11,774 nucleotides of DNA from Pseudomonadota bacterium (GTDB lineage: Bacteria; Pseudomonadota; Gammaproteobacteria; Xanthomonadales; Xanthomonadaceae), in assembly GCA_023453655.1 (NCBI GenBank), contig JAEXTE010000240.1, positions 1-11,774 on the forward strand, read 5' to 3'. The first letter of the stretch is position 1. Each line of letters starts with the position of its first letter. Of the stretch, positions 1-8,134 are shown piece by piece. The position numbers and the translations under genes were made by a program. A model generated the notes under the pieces. The model was not told the origin of the DNA, searched no databases, and worked only from the letters and a program-made list of their open reading frames with translations.

Positions 1-41
1 GCACCGGACAGCCCGCCAACGAGAACCAATAGACTGCGCCG
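1..41 (+). other. Likely 3' end of the preceding gene
   Basis: Only 41 bases precede gspD. Two + strand frames could be the tail of an upstream gene: one ends at TAG 30-32 (tail TGQPANENQ), the other at TGA 43-45, which overlaps the gspD ATG as ATGA. No good Shine-Dalgarno sequence lies just before position 42, so translational coupling to an upstream gene is plausible. In Xanthomonas xps clusters the gene before the secretin is gspN (xpsN), but the piece here is too short to identify. Confidence 0.25.
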
Positions 42-2279
42 ATGACTCCACGATCCCTGTGCCAATCCGCCGTCGCGGCCTGCCTGTCCATGCTGCTGGC
101 CGCCTGCGCCTCGATGCCGGCGCCCACCCTCTCGCGCGGACAGCAGCGTGCGCCCACCCCGGCCGCGGCCGGCCAGACCGGCATCCAGGCCGAACCGCTG
201 GAGGAAGACGAGGCGGGTCCGCGCGCGCAGATCCGGCGCGGCAGCGGCCAGGTGATCAACCAGGGGGTGGCCGCGAGTTCGCCGCCCAACCTCGGCGGCA
301 GCACCGGCGAGGCCTCGTTCAACTTCGAGGGCGAGCCGCTGCACGCGGTGGTCAAGGCCATCCTCGGCGACATGCTGGGCCAGAACTACACCATCGCGCC
401 GGGCGTGCAGGGCACCGTCACGCTCGCCACGCCGCGCACGGTCAGCCCGGCCCAGGCCTACGTGCTGCTCGAGCGCGCGCTGGCCGACAACAACGCGCGC
501 ATGGTCTACAGCGGCGGCATGTACCAGATCGTGCCGGCCGACGCGGCCCTGCCTTCGGGCACGGTGGCGCCGCGCACGGGCGGCGCGGAGGCCGCACGCG
601 GCTTCGAGGTGCGGGTGGTGCCGCTGCGCTACATCTCGGCCACCGAGATGGAGAAGGTGCTCGAACCCTACGCCCGGCCCAACGCCATCGTCTCGGTCGA
701 CAACGGCCGCAACACGATCACCGTGTCCGGCTCGCGGGTGGAGCTGGAGAACTACCTGCGCACGATCGAGATCTTCGACGTCGACTGGCTGTCGGGCATG
801 TCGGTGGGCGTGTTCCCGCTGCAGAGCGGCAAGGCCACGCGGGTGGTGGCGGACCTTGAAAAGGTGTTCGGCGAGCAGAGCAAGTCGCCGGTGGCCGGCA
901 TGTTCCGCTTCATGCCGCTGGAAGGCGCCCCCGCGGTGCTGGTGATCACCCCGCAGCCCGACTACCTCGACGACATCGGCGACTGGCTCGAGCGCATCGA
1001 CAGCGCCGGCGCCGGCGCGCGGCTGTATTCGTACGAGCTCAAGTACATCCGCGCCCGCGACCTGGCGCAGCGCCTGGCCGAGGTGTTCGGCGGCAGTTCC
1101 GGCCGGTCCGGCGGCGGCGACGGTGGCCCCTCGCTGATGCCGGGCCTGACCTCGTCGACCATCGGCAGCGGCGTGGGCGGCGACGGCGCCAAGTTCGACG
1201 GCGGCGATTCGATGGGGTCGATGGACCAGGGCATGAACGGCACCGGCTCCGGCTCGGGGTCGGGCTCCGGCTCGGGCTTCGGCGGCGGCTCCCTGTCGCT
1301 CAACCAGGATCGCGGCGGCGCCAGCGGCGTCACCCTGGAGGTCGAGGGCGACCGCGTCGGCGTGTCCGCGCTGGACGAGACCAACGCCCTGCTGGTGCGG
1401 ACCACGCCATCTGCGTGGAAGTCGATCAAGGAAGTGGTCGAGCGCCTGGACGTGATGCCGCTGCAGGTGCACATCGAGGCGCAGATCGCCGAGGTGGTGC
1501 TCGAAGGCGACCTGCGCTACGGCGTGAACTGGTTCTTCGAGCGTGCCGTCACCGATGCCGGCCTGCCGTCCGCGGTCGGCCGCACCACCTGGAGCGCGAT
1601 TGCCGGCAACGTCACCGGTTCGGGTACCGGCAACGTGGGCAGCGGCCTGTCTTGGACCTTCCTCGGCCGCAATGCCGCCGCGATCATCAGCGCGCTGGAC
1701 GAGGTGACCGACCTGCGCGTGCTGCAGTCGCCCTCGATCATGACCCGCAACAACGCCGAGGCCACGCTCAACGTCGGCAGCCGCATCCCGATCTCCACCG
1801 TGAGCGTCAATCCGATCCTCGGCAGCGACAACAGCTTCACCTCGGTCCAGTACCTGGAAACGGGCACGATCCTCAACGTGCGTCCGCGCGTGACCAGCGA
1901 CGGCATGGTGTTCCTCGACATCGTCCAGGAGGTCAGCACGCCGGGCGACCAGGCCACCGCCGACGAGAACGGCAACGTGCGCATCGACACGCGCAAGATG
2001 AAGACCGAGGCCGCGGTGCGCAGCGGCGATACGGTGATGCTGGCCGGGCTGATCCGCGACCAGGTCGGGCGCGGCTCCGCGGGCTTCCCCGGGCTGAGCC
2101 GGATTCCCGTGCTCGGCGGCCTGTTCGGACGCCAGACCTCGAGCACCGCGCGCACCGAGGTGATCATCCTGCTGACGCCGACCATCATCCGCGACGTCAA
2201 CGAGGCGCGCACCCTGACCGACGAGTACAGCCGCCGCTTCCGCGCGATGGAGCCGCTGCACCGGGCCCCGCGGGACTGA
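42..2279 (+). CDS. gspD: Type II secretion system outer-membrane secretin GspD, lipoprotein type
   Basis: This is the multimeric outer-membrane channel of the type II secretion system, through which folded exoproteins leave the periplasm. The 745-residue product starts with a lipoprotein signal peptide whose lipobox is LAAC, with lipidated Cys22 followed by Ala. A low-complexity linker runs to about residue 90. Domain N0 follows (about 91-166), then N1 (188-250), N2 (254-320), N3 (326-470, carrying a Gly/Ser-rich insert at about 350-420) and the secretin barrel (475-716). The barrel contains the family signature around FPGLSRIPVLGGLFG (682-696) and ends in TEVIILLTPTII. Length is close to that of Xanthomonas XpsD, which is known to be acylated. 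The ATG at 42 is preferred because the next in-frame ATG (residue 17) would destroy the signal peptide. It is probably the last structural gene of a gsp/xps cluster that lies upstream. Confidence 0.96.
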   Translation: MTPRSLCQSAVAACLSMLLAACASMPAPTLSRGQQRAPTPAAAGQTGIQAEPLEEDEAGPRAQIRRGSGQVINQGVAASSPPNLGGSTGEASFNFEGEPLHAVVKAILGDMLGQNYTIAPGVQGTVTLATPRTVSPAQAYVLLERALADNNARMVYSGGMYQIVPADAALPSGTVAPRTGGAEAARGFEVRVVPLRYISATEMEKVLEPYARPNAIVSVDNGRNTITVSGSRVELENYLRTIEIFDVDWLSGMSVGVFPLQSGKATRVVADLEKVFGEQSKSPVAGMFRFMPLEGAPAVLVITPQPDYLDDIGDWLERIDSAGAGARLYSYELKYIRARDLAQRLAEVFGGSSGRSGGGDGGPSLMPGLTSSTIGSGVGGDGAKFDGGDSMGSMDQGMNGTGSGSGSGSGSGFGGGSLSLNQDRGGASGVTLEVEGDRVGVSALDETNALLVRTTPSAWKSIKEVVERLDVMPLQVHIEAQIAEVVLEGDLRYGVNWFFERAVTDAGLPSAVGRTTWSAIAGNVTGSGTGNVGSGLSWTFLGRNAAAIISALDEVTDLRVLQSPSIMTRNNAEATLNVGSRIPISTVSVNPILGSDNSFTSVQYLETGTILNVRPRVTSDGMVFLDIVQEVSTPGDQATADENGNVRIDTRKMKTEAAVRSGDTVMLAGLIRDQVGRGSAGFPGLSRIPVLGGLFGRQTSSTARTEVIILLTPTIIRDVNEARTLTDEYSRRFRAMEPLHRAPRD
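1245..1277 (+). repeat. Gly-Ser dipeptide simple repeat inside gspD
   Basis: Alternating Gly and Ser codons (GGC/GGG with TCC/TCG) encode residues 402-412 of the secretin as GSGSGSGSGSG. The repeat lies in a larger Gly/Ser/Asp-rich insert of domain N3 (DNA about 1089-1301). Such an insert is expected to be a flexible loop. The repeat unit is 6 bases, so changes in copy number would keep the reading frame. Confidence 0.85.
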
Positions 2280-2297
2280 CCGACCGTGCGGGCGTGT

Positions 2298-2302
2298 GGG
2301 GA
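2298..2302 (+). promoter_or_regulatory. Ribosome binding site deciding the start at 2308
   Basis: GGGGA stands 5 bases before the ATG at 2308. The alternative GTG at 2296 has no comparable site upstream and would add only four residues (VGTR), so the ATG is chosen. Confidence 0.55.
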
Positions 2303-2307
2303 CGCGC

Positions 2308-3180
2308 ATGGCTGAAACGCCAGTGGTGCTGCTGCCGGTGGGCAGCGACGACGACGCGCTCGATGCCTGCCTGGCCGCGCTCGACGCGGGCACGCCGCCT
2401 GGCACGCGCGTCTGGCTGGCCGACGACGCGCAGGCCGGACCGCGCGGGCTGGCGATCATCGAACGCTGGCTGGCGCGCACGCCGCTGCAGGCCGACTACA
2501 CGCGTCGCGACCGGCGCGTGGGCGAGGTGGCGCACGTCGACCAGATGCTGGCGGCCTGCGGCGATGCCGATGCGATCGTGCTCGCTTCCGATGCGGTGCC
2601 TGCGCCGGGCTGGGCCACGCAGCTCGCGGCCTGCTTCGCGCGCGATGCCTCGATCGCCAGCGCCACGCCCTGGTGCAATGCCGGCGAAACCGCCGCCTGG
2701 CCGCGGATCGGCGAGATCGCGCCGATGCCGGCCGACCTCGGCCGTGTGGCGCGCGCCTGCGCCGACATGCCGCCGCTGCATCCGGAACTGCCCGCCGCGG
2801 TGGCCCACGCCGTGCTGCTGCGCGGCAGCGCCCGGCGCAAAGCCGGCGGGCTGGACGCGGCCAGCTACGGTTCCTGGTACGCGGCGCTGATCGACCTGTG
2901 CCTGCGCCTGTCGGGCCTGGGCTGGCGCAACGTGCTGTGCGAGACGGCGTTCGTCGCCCGCGGCGGCGAAGGTGGGCCGGCGACGGGCGACATGGACGCG
3001 CTGGGCGCGCGCTGGCCGGCCTGGCATGCGCGCCTGGCGCACTACCTGATGGACGATCCGCTGCGGCAGGTGCGCGCGCAGCTCGAACAGCGCCATGCCG
3101 ATGCCGGCGGGCCGCGCCTGCAGCACGAGCTGTTCCCGTCCGCCACCGATCCATCGCCGGACGTGGAGGACGCGCCATGA
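2308..3180 (+). CDS. Divergent family-2 glycosyltransferase-like protein
   Basis: The 290-residue product follows the layout of GT-A fold, family-2 glycosyltransferases of the O-antigen/rhamnosyltransferase type, in weakened form. An N-terminal nucleotide-binding strand (VVLLPVGSDDDALDACLAAL, from about residue 6) is followed by VLASDAVPAPGW (91-102), where active relatives usually have a NSDT or NPD motif. ATPWCNAGE (119-127) resembles the conserved TPxSNN segment. GGLDAASYG (180-188) with ALIDLCLR (193-200) occupies the place of the usual E-D catalytic loop, but the glutamate is missing and Asp196 remains. There is no signal peptide or membrane helix, so a cytoplasmic location is expected. 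It lies 28 bases after gspD and overlaps the next glycosyltransferase gene by ATGA, indicating co-transcription. It could be an enzyme with altered specificity or a non-catalytic partner. Family membership is fairly sure; substrate and activity are unknown. Confidence 0.72.
   Translation: MAETPVVLLPVGSDDDALDACLAALDAGTPPGTRVWLADDAQAGPRGLAIIERWLARTPLQADYTRRDRRVGEVAHVDQMLAACGDADAIVLASDAVPAPGWATQLAACFARDASIASATPWCNAGETAAWPRIGEIAPMPADLGRVARACADMPPLHPELPAAVAHAVLLRGSARRKAGGLDAASYGSWYAALIDLCLRLSGLGWRNVLCETAFVARGGEGGPATGDMDALGARWPAWHARLAHYLMDDPLRQVRAQLEQRHADAGGPRLQHELFPSATDPSPDVEDAP
3165..3170 (+). promoter_or_regulatory. Strong ribosome binding site for the second glycosyltransferase
   Basis: GGAGGA, 6 bases before the ATG at 3177, fixes this start. 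It lies inside the last codons of the preceding gene, so the second gene can be translated both by coupling and by direct initiation. Confidence 0.8.
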
Positions 3181-4022
3181 GCGCGACCGGTCCCGGCATC
3201 GCCGCGGTGGTGGTGAGCTACCAGAGCGAGGCCACCATCGACGAGTGCCTGTCGCGCCTGCGCGCGGCCGAGGGCGTGGCCCAGGTCCGCATCGTCGACA
3301 ACGGCTCGACCGACGCGACCCTCGCGGTGATCCAGCGCCATGCGTCGCTGGACGCGCGCCTGCACTTCATCGGCAATCCCGACAATCCCGGCTTCTCGGT
3401 GGCCTGCAACCAGGGGGCGCGCGACAGCGATGCGCCGTGGCTGGCCTTCGTCAACCCGGACTGCCTGCTCGAGCCCGACGCGCTGTCGCGGCTGCTGGCG
3501 CTGGCCATCGCGCTCGGCGGCGACTGCCTGCTGGGCGCCGACCTGGTCGACGAACACGACCAGCGCGACGCGGCCGCACGCCGCCGCGATCCTGCGCTGG
3601 CGGCGATGCTGCGCGACCGCGGCGCGCGCGATCCTGCGATCGCGCCCGACGACAGCCTCGCGCTGCAGCCGGTGGACGCGGTATCGGGCGCGCTGATGCT
3701 GGTGCCGCGCGCGCTGTTCGAGCGCATCGGCGGCTTCGACGAAGGCTACCGCCTGCACGCCGAGGACCTCGACCTGTGCCGTCGCGCGCGCCAGGCCGGC
3801 GCCACGGTCGCGGTGGCCAACCGGGTGCGGGTGCTGCACCTGCGCGGCGTCTCCAGCCGCTCGAGGCCGCTGTTCGTGGAGTGGCACAAGCACCGCGGCC
3901 TGTGGCGCTACTTCCGCCGCTTCGATGCCGCGCAGGTCGGCTGGTCGACCCGGCTGGCGGTGTGGCTGGCGATCTGGCTCCGCTTCCCGCTGGCCGCACT
4001 GCGGCAGTGGGCAAAGGCCTGA
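3177..4022 (+). CDS. Family-2 glycosyltransferase, rhamnosyltransferase-like
   Basis: The product (281 residues) is a complete, canonical GT2 enzyme that would transfer a sugar from a nucleotide-sugar donor in the cytoplasm. Visible motifs in order are the donor-binding strand AVVVSYQSEATIDECL (about 10-25), VDNGSTD (40-46), NPGFSVACNQG (70-80), the metal/diphosphate motif NPD (93-95), GALMLVPR and GGFDEGY (about 171-191), and the catalytic-loop HAEDLDLCRR (194-203). A HLRGVSS segment (221-227) takes the place of the usual HxGGxS. The C-terminus (about 255-277) is hydrophobic and tryptophan-rich and may attach peripherally to the membrane. It resembles WbbL-type rhamnosyltransferases, but donor and acceptor cannot be read from sequence. 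Its start overlaps the stop of the previous gene by 4 bases, and its own stop is 1 base from the end of the convergent pyrF. Confidence 0.93.
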   Translation: MSATGPGIAAVVVSYQSEATIDECLSRLRAAEGVAQVRIVDNGSTDATLAVIQRHASLDARLHFIGNPDNPGFSVACNQGARDSDAPWLAFVNPDCLLEPDALSRLLALAIALGGDCLLGADLVDEHDQRDAAARRRDPALAAMLRDRGARDPAIAPDDSLALQPVDAVSGALMLVPRALFERIGGFDEGYRLHAEDLDLCRRARQAGATVAVANRVRVLHLRGVSSRSRPLFVEWHKHRGLWRYFRRFDAAQVGWSTRLAVWLAIWLRFPLAALRQWAKA

Positions 4023-4023
4023 G

Positions 4024-4851
4024 CTAGCGCCGGGCCTGGCGGCAAAGGTTGACGGTATCGCGCAGGGCCCTGGCCGCTTCCGCCGCGGCCGCGGCGTAGT
4101 CCGGGCCGGACGATGCGTAGAGGATGCCGCGCGAGGAATTGATCATCAGCCCCGTGCCATCGGCGGTGGCGCCATGGCGCACCACGGCTTCCACATCGCC
4201 ACCCTGTGCGCCGATGCCGGGGATCAGCAGCGGCATGTCGCCGACGATGCCGCGGATCACGCCGAGCTCTTCCGGGAAGGTCGCGCCGAGCACCAGCCCG
4301 CAGTTGCCCGCGCCGTTCCAGTCGGCGGCGATGGCACGCGCGATGCGCTGGTACAGCGGCTCGCCGCCGACGTCGAGTTCCTGGAAATCGCGCGCGCCGG
4401 GGTTCGATGTGTGGCAGAGGAAGATGCAGCCGCGGTCGCCGCGGCGCAGGAACGGATCGGCCGAGTCGCGGCCCATGTAGGGGTTGAGCGTCACCGCATC
4501 GGCGCCGAAGCGATCGAAGGCCTCGGCCGCGTACTGCTCGGCGGTGCTGCCGATGTCGCCGCGCTTGGCGTCCAGCACCACCGGCACGTCCGGATGCGCG
4601 GCGGCGATGTGCGCGATCAGCCGCTGCAGCGCCTGCTCGCCGCCATTGTGCGCGGCGAAGTAGGCGATCTGCGGCTTGAAGGCGCAGGCGAACTCCGCCG
4701 TGGCGTCGACGATGTCGCGGCAGAACACGAACAGCGCGTCCGGCTCGTCGAGCAGGGTCTCCGGGAATCGCGCCGGATCGGGATCGAGGCCGACGCAGAC
4801 CAGGCTGTCGGCCTCGCGCCAGCGGCTGCGGAGCTTGTCGACGAAGTTCAT
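4024..4851 (-). CDS. pyrF: Orotidine 5'-phosphate decarboxylase
   Basis: PyrF converts orotidine 5'-monophosphate to UMP, the last step of de novo pyrimidine synthesis, in the cytoplasm. The 275-residue protein belongs to the longer PyrF subgroup (typically around 270 residues) rather than the roughly 240-residue E. coli type. Expected residues are present: Lys59 in FKPQIAYF, the catalytic cluster LDAKRGD (93-99) with Asp94, Lys96 and Asp99, TLNPYMGRDS (121-130), the phosphate-binding segment IPGIGAQGGD (210-219), and NSSRGILYAS (238-247) with Arg241. The start overlaps the stop of map by ATGA, and GGAG lies 7 bases before the ATG. It is the last gene of the ettA-map-pyrF operon. No terminator is visible after it; its transcript would run into the antisense of the convergent glycosyltransferase gene. 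Confidence 0.97.
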   Translation of the reverse strand: MNFVDKLRSRWREADSLVCVGLDPDPARFPETLLDEPDALFVFCRDIVDATAEFACAFKPQIAYFAAHNGGEQALQRLIAHIAAAHPDVPVVLDAKRGDIGSTAEQYAAEAFDRFGADAVTLNPYMGRDSADPFLRRGDRGCIFLCHTSNPGARDFQELDVGGEPLYQRIARAIAADWNGAGNCGLVLGATFPEELGVIRGIVGDMPLLIPGIGAQGGDVEAVVRHGATADGTGLMINSSRGILYASSGPDYAAAAAEAARALRDTVNLCRQARR

Positions 4852-5606
4852 GCCTGCGCTCCCGGGGCCTGCGTCAGCACGATCGGCGCGCCGGCGGTCA
4901 CCACCACGGTGTGTTCGAACTGCGCGCCGTGGCCGCGCCGGCAGCTCAGCGACCAGCCGTCGTCCGCTTCATCGACCTGGCTGCAGTGGGTCGACAGGAA
5001 CGGTTCGACCGTGATCACCAGCCCCTCGTGCAGGCGCCGCGTATCGCCCGGCACGTAGTGGCCGGGAATCTGGCCGGGCTCCTCGTGCAGCGCCCGGCCG
5101 ACGCCGTGGCTGCCGAGGTTGCGGATCACCCGGAAGCCGCGGCGCGCGGCGACGGTCTCGATGTTGCGGCCGATGCCGTTCAGGCGTCCGCCCGCACGCA
5201 GCTGCGCGATCGCCGCATCGCGAGCCTCGCGGGTGGCGTCGATCAACCGCTGCTGCCGGGGCGTGGCCGGACCGACGACGAAGCTGGCGCCGGTATCGGC
5301 GAAGAATCCGTCGAGTTCGGCCGACACGTCGATGTTCACCAGGTCGCCGTCCCGCAGCACGGTGTCGTCGGGAATGCCGTGCGCCACCACCCGGTCGATG
5401 CTGATGCAGGTCGCACCGGGAAAGCCGTAGCTCAGCTGCGGCGCCGAGCGCGCTCCGGCGCGGCGCATCCGCTCCGCGCCGAAGGCGTCCAGCTCCCGCG
5501 ACCGCACGCCGGGCACCGCCGCCTCGCGCATCGAGTCGAGGATCGACGCCACCAGCGCGCCCACGCGGCGCAGGCCCTCGAGTTCGCACTGGCGTTCGAT
5601 GGTCAT
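4848..5606 (-). CDS. map: Type I methionine aminopeptidase
   Basis: This enzyme removes the initiator methionine from new proteins in the cytoplasm. The 252-residue product carries the full dinuclear metal site of the type I family: Asp93 (VNIDVS), Asp104 (FADTG), His167 (GSHGVG), Glu201 (VEPF) and Glu231 (QFEHTV), each about 3-4 positions earlier than in E. coli Map. The substrate-side histidines are His76 (VAHGIP) and His174. There is no N-terminal zinc-finger extension. Some segments depart from the usual form, for instance CISIDRVVAHGIP where most relatives have a Ser-Val-Asn-Glu stretch before CHGIP. Together with the location away from rpsB/tsf, this suggests a second, non-principal copy; that is inference. 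Only a weak AAGG at 14 bases precedes the ATG, so initiation probably depends on coupling to ettA, whose stop is 16 bases upstream. Confidence 0.95.
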   Translation of the reverse strand: MTIERQCELEGLRRVGALVASILDSMREAAVPGVRSRELDAFGAERMRRAGARSAPQLSYGFPGATCISIDRVVAHGIPDDTVLRDGDLVNIDVSAELDGFFADTGASFVVGPATPRQQRLIDATREARDAAIAQLRAGGRLNGIGRNIETVAARRGFRVIRNLGSHGVGRALHEEPGQIPGHYVPGDTRRLHEGLVITVEPFLSTHCSQVDEADDGWSLSCRRGHGAQFEHTVVVTAGAPIVLTQAPGAQA

Positions 5607-5622
5607 GGCCGGCGCCGGCGCC

Positions 5623-7287
<1,665 letters not shown>

Positions 7288-7360
7288 GGGGGCTCCGGGT
7301 TGCGCGCGGCCAGGACCCGCACCAGGGGCGCGGACCGGCGGGATCGAACGGGATCGGGGG

Positions 7361-7366
7361 ATTATA
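7361..7366 (-). promoter_or_regulatory. Sigma-70 type -10 box for the ettA-map-pyrF operon
   Basis: The minus strand reads TATAAT, a perfect -10 hexamer and a rare AT-rich patch in this region. The start of transcription would be near 7354, leaving a leader of about 67 bases before the ettA ATG. No good TTGACA lies 16-18 bases upstream. The expected spacer holds a short inverted repeat, CCGCC-C-GGCGG (7375-7385 on the + strand). The rest of the 237-base region 7288-7524 shows no gene on either strand that I can support. Confidence 0.6.
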
Positions 7367-7513
7367 GCGCCGCGCCGCCCGGCGGTCCGGGGCTGAGCCG
7401 CTGTTAAACGCAGGTGAGCACGGGGTCGCGGCCGGCTGTCGCAGGGCGGGGCCGTTCAGCCACGCCGGCCGATATTCTGTCCACGCCGCCCGGCGCAGGG
7501 CGGCCCGGATCGT

Positions 7514-7519
7514 GGAGGA
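7514..7519 (+). promoter_or_regulatory. Ribosome binding site deciding the start at 7525
   Basis: GGAGGA, 5 bases before the ATG at 7525, sets the start of the RcnB-like gene. A longer reading from GTG 7414 would place 37 basic residues ahead of a clear signal peptide and is not credible. Confidence 0.85.
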
Positions 7520-7524
7520 CACGC

Positions 7525-8004
7525 ATGAATCGGACACTGAAGTGGGGAACCGCCCTGATGCTGGCGCTGGCCGCGGCCGCCGCCCCGACCATCGCCATGG
7601 CGGACAGTCACCGCGGCGGGCACTACGGCCATCGCGACCACGACCGCCGCGGCCATGACCGCCACGAGCGCCGCTGGGACGACCGCAATCATCGCCGCGA
7701 CCGCCACTACGCCGGGCGCGACCACCGTTACAGCCGGGACCATCGCTACAGCCGCGCCCCGGTGGTCGTGCACCACCGGCCGGTGGTCCGCCACTATCCC
7801 GCGCCGCGCCACGTCGCGCCCCCGCGCTGGGCGCGCGGCCACTACGTCCACCACTACGACCGTCCGCTCTACGTCGTGCACGACTACCGTCCCTACGGCC
7901 TGCGCCATCCGCCGCGTGGCCATCGCTGGATGCGCGACGACCGCGGCGACCTGATCCTCGTCGCCATCGCCACCGGCGTGATCGTGGACCTGCTGCTGCG
8001 CTGA
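7525..8004 (+). CDS. Secreted histidine-rich RcnB-family protein
   Basis: The product is a 159-residue exported protein. A Sec signal peptide (basic MNRTLKW, then a long Ala/Leu core) ends in AMA before Asp27, giving a mature periplasmic protein of about 133 residues. The mature part holds 20 histidines (about 15 %) plus many Arg, Asp and Tyr residues, in motifs such as HYGHRDHD and VHHYDRP. The C-terminal part, with [17 protein letters not shown] (121-137) followed by [17 protein letters not shown] (142-158), matches the conserved region of the RcnB family. E. coli RcnB is a periplasmic protein affecting nickel/cobalt efflux. Metal binding is plausible from the histidines, but many members are uncharacterised and no rcnA-like exporter is nearby. 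It appears to be a single-gene unit: divergent from ettA, with a terminator just downstream. Confidence 0.85.
   Translation: MNRTLKWGTALMLALAAAAAPTIAMADSHRGGHYGHRDHDRRGHDRHERRWDDRNHRRDRHYAGRDHRYSRDHRYSRAPVVVHHRPVVRHYPAPRHVAPPRWARGHYVHHYDRPLYVVHDYRPYGLRHPPRGHRWMRDDRGDLILVAIATGVIVDLLLR
7717..7752 (+). repeat. 18-base tandem duplication (RDHRYS x2)
   Basis: Two adjacent 18-base units encode [12 protein letters not shown] (residues 65-76 of the RcnB-like protein). They differ only at third codon positions (CGC/CGG, CAC/CAT and CGT/CGC). The pattern suggests an in-frame duplication that has since drifted silently. Confidence 0.85.
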
Positions 8005-8030
8005 CCGCGCGGCGGCCCGTCGTCTGGAAC

Positions 8031-8053
8031 CGCGCCCCGCCGGGGCGCGTTTT
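8031..8053 (+). terminator. Rho-independent terminator after the RcnB-like gene
   Basis: CGCGCCCC (8031-8038), a GCC loop and GGGGCGCG (8042-8049) form a perfect 8-bp GC stem followed at once by TTTT (8050-8053), then CGTT. It lies 27 bases after the stop codon. The other strand has no T-run, so it acts for the + strand only and separates this gene from glyA. Confidence 0.85.
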
Positions 8054-8063
8054 CGTTGGGGCC

Positions 8064-8075
8064 GGCCGTACGGCC
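8064..8075 (+). promoter_or_regulatory. Perfect 12-bp palindrome upstream of glyA
   Basis: GGCCGTACGGCC is a perfect palindrome ending where the -35 element of the putative glyA promoter would lie (-10 at 8098-8103). It could be an operator. It could also be chance in GC-rich sequence. No regulator is assigned. Confidence 0.3.
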
Positions 8076-8097
8076 CGCCGCGGCGCGGCCGGGCGGG

Positions 8098-8103
8098 TAC
8101 AAT
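8098..8103 (+). promoter_or_regulatory. Probable -10 box for glyA
   Basis: TACAAT (5 of 6 matches to TATAAT) is preceded by GGG. Transcription would start near 8110, giving a short leader of about 25 bases before the glyA ATG. There is no recognisable TTGACA at the usual distance. Its position just after a terminator supports a new transcription unit starting here. Confidence 0.55.
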
Positions 8104-8134
8104 CGCGGGGTCCGCCACCGACCCTGGAGCCCAG

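Noticed and set aside
3997..4009. CACTG-CGG-CAGTG hairpin near the end of the second glycosyltransferase as a terminator for pyrF
   Set aside because: The stem is only 5 bp and has no T-run on either strand. It lies in conserved coding sequence.
4010..4048. Direct repeat GGCAAAGG (4010-4017 and 4041-4048) as an attachment or recombination scar
   Set aside because: It is only 8 bases long, one copy lies in each gene's coding end, and no mobile genes are near. Chance is sufficient.
7473..7478. TATTCT as a -10 box for the RcnB-like gene
   Set aside because: It matches only 4 of 6 consensus bases and has no -35 at a suitable distance. A promoter must lie in this region, but it cannot be placed with confidence.
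7414..7524. N-terminal extension of the RcnB-like gene from GTG 7414
   Set aside because: It would bury a standard signal peptide 37 residues in. GGAGGA sits 5 bases before the ATG at 7525.
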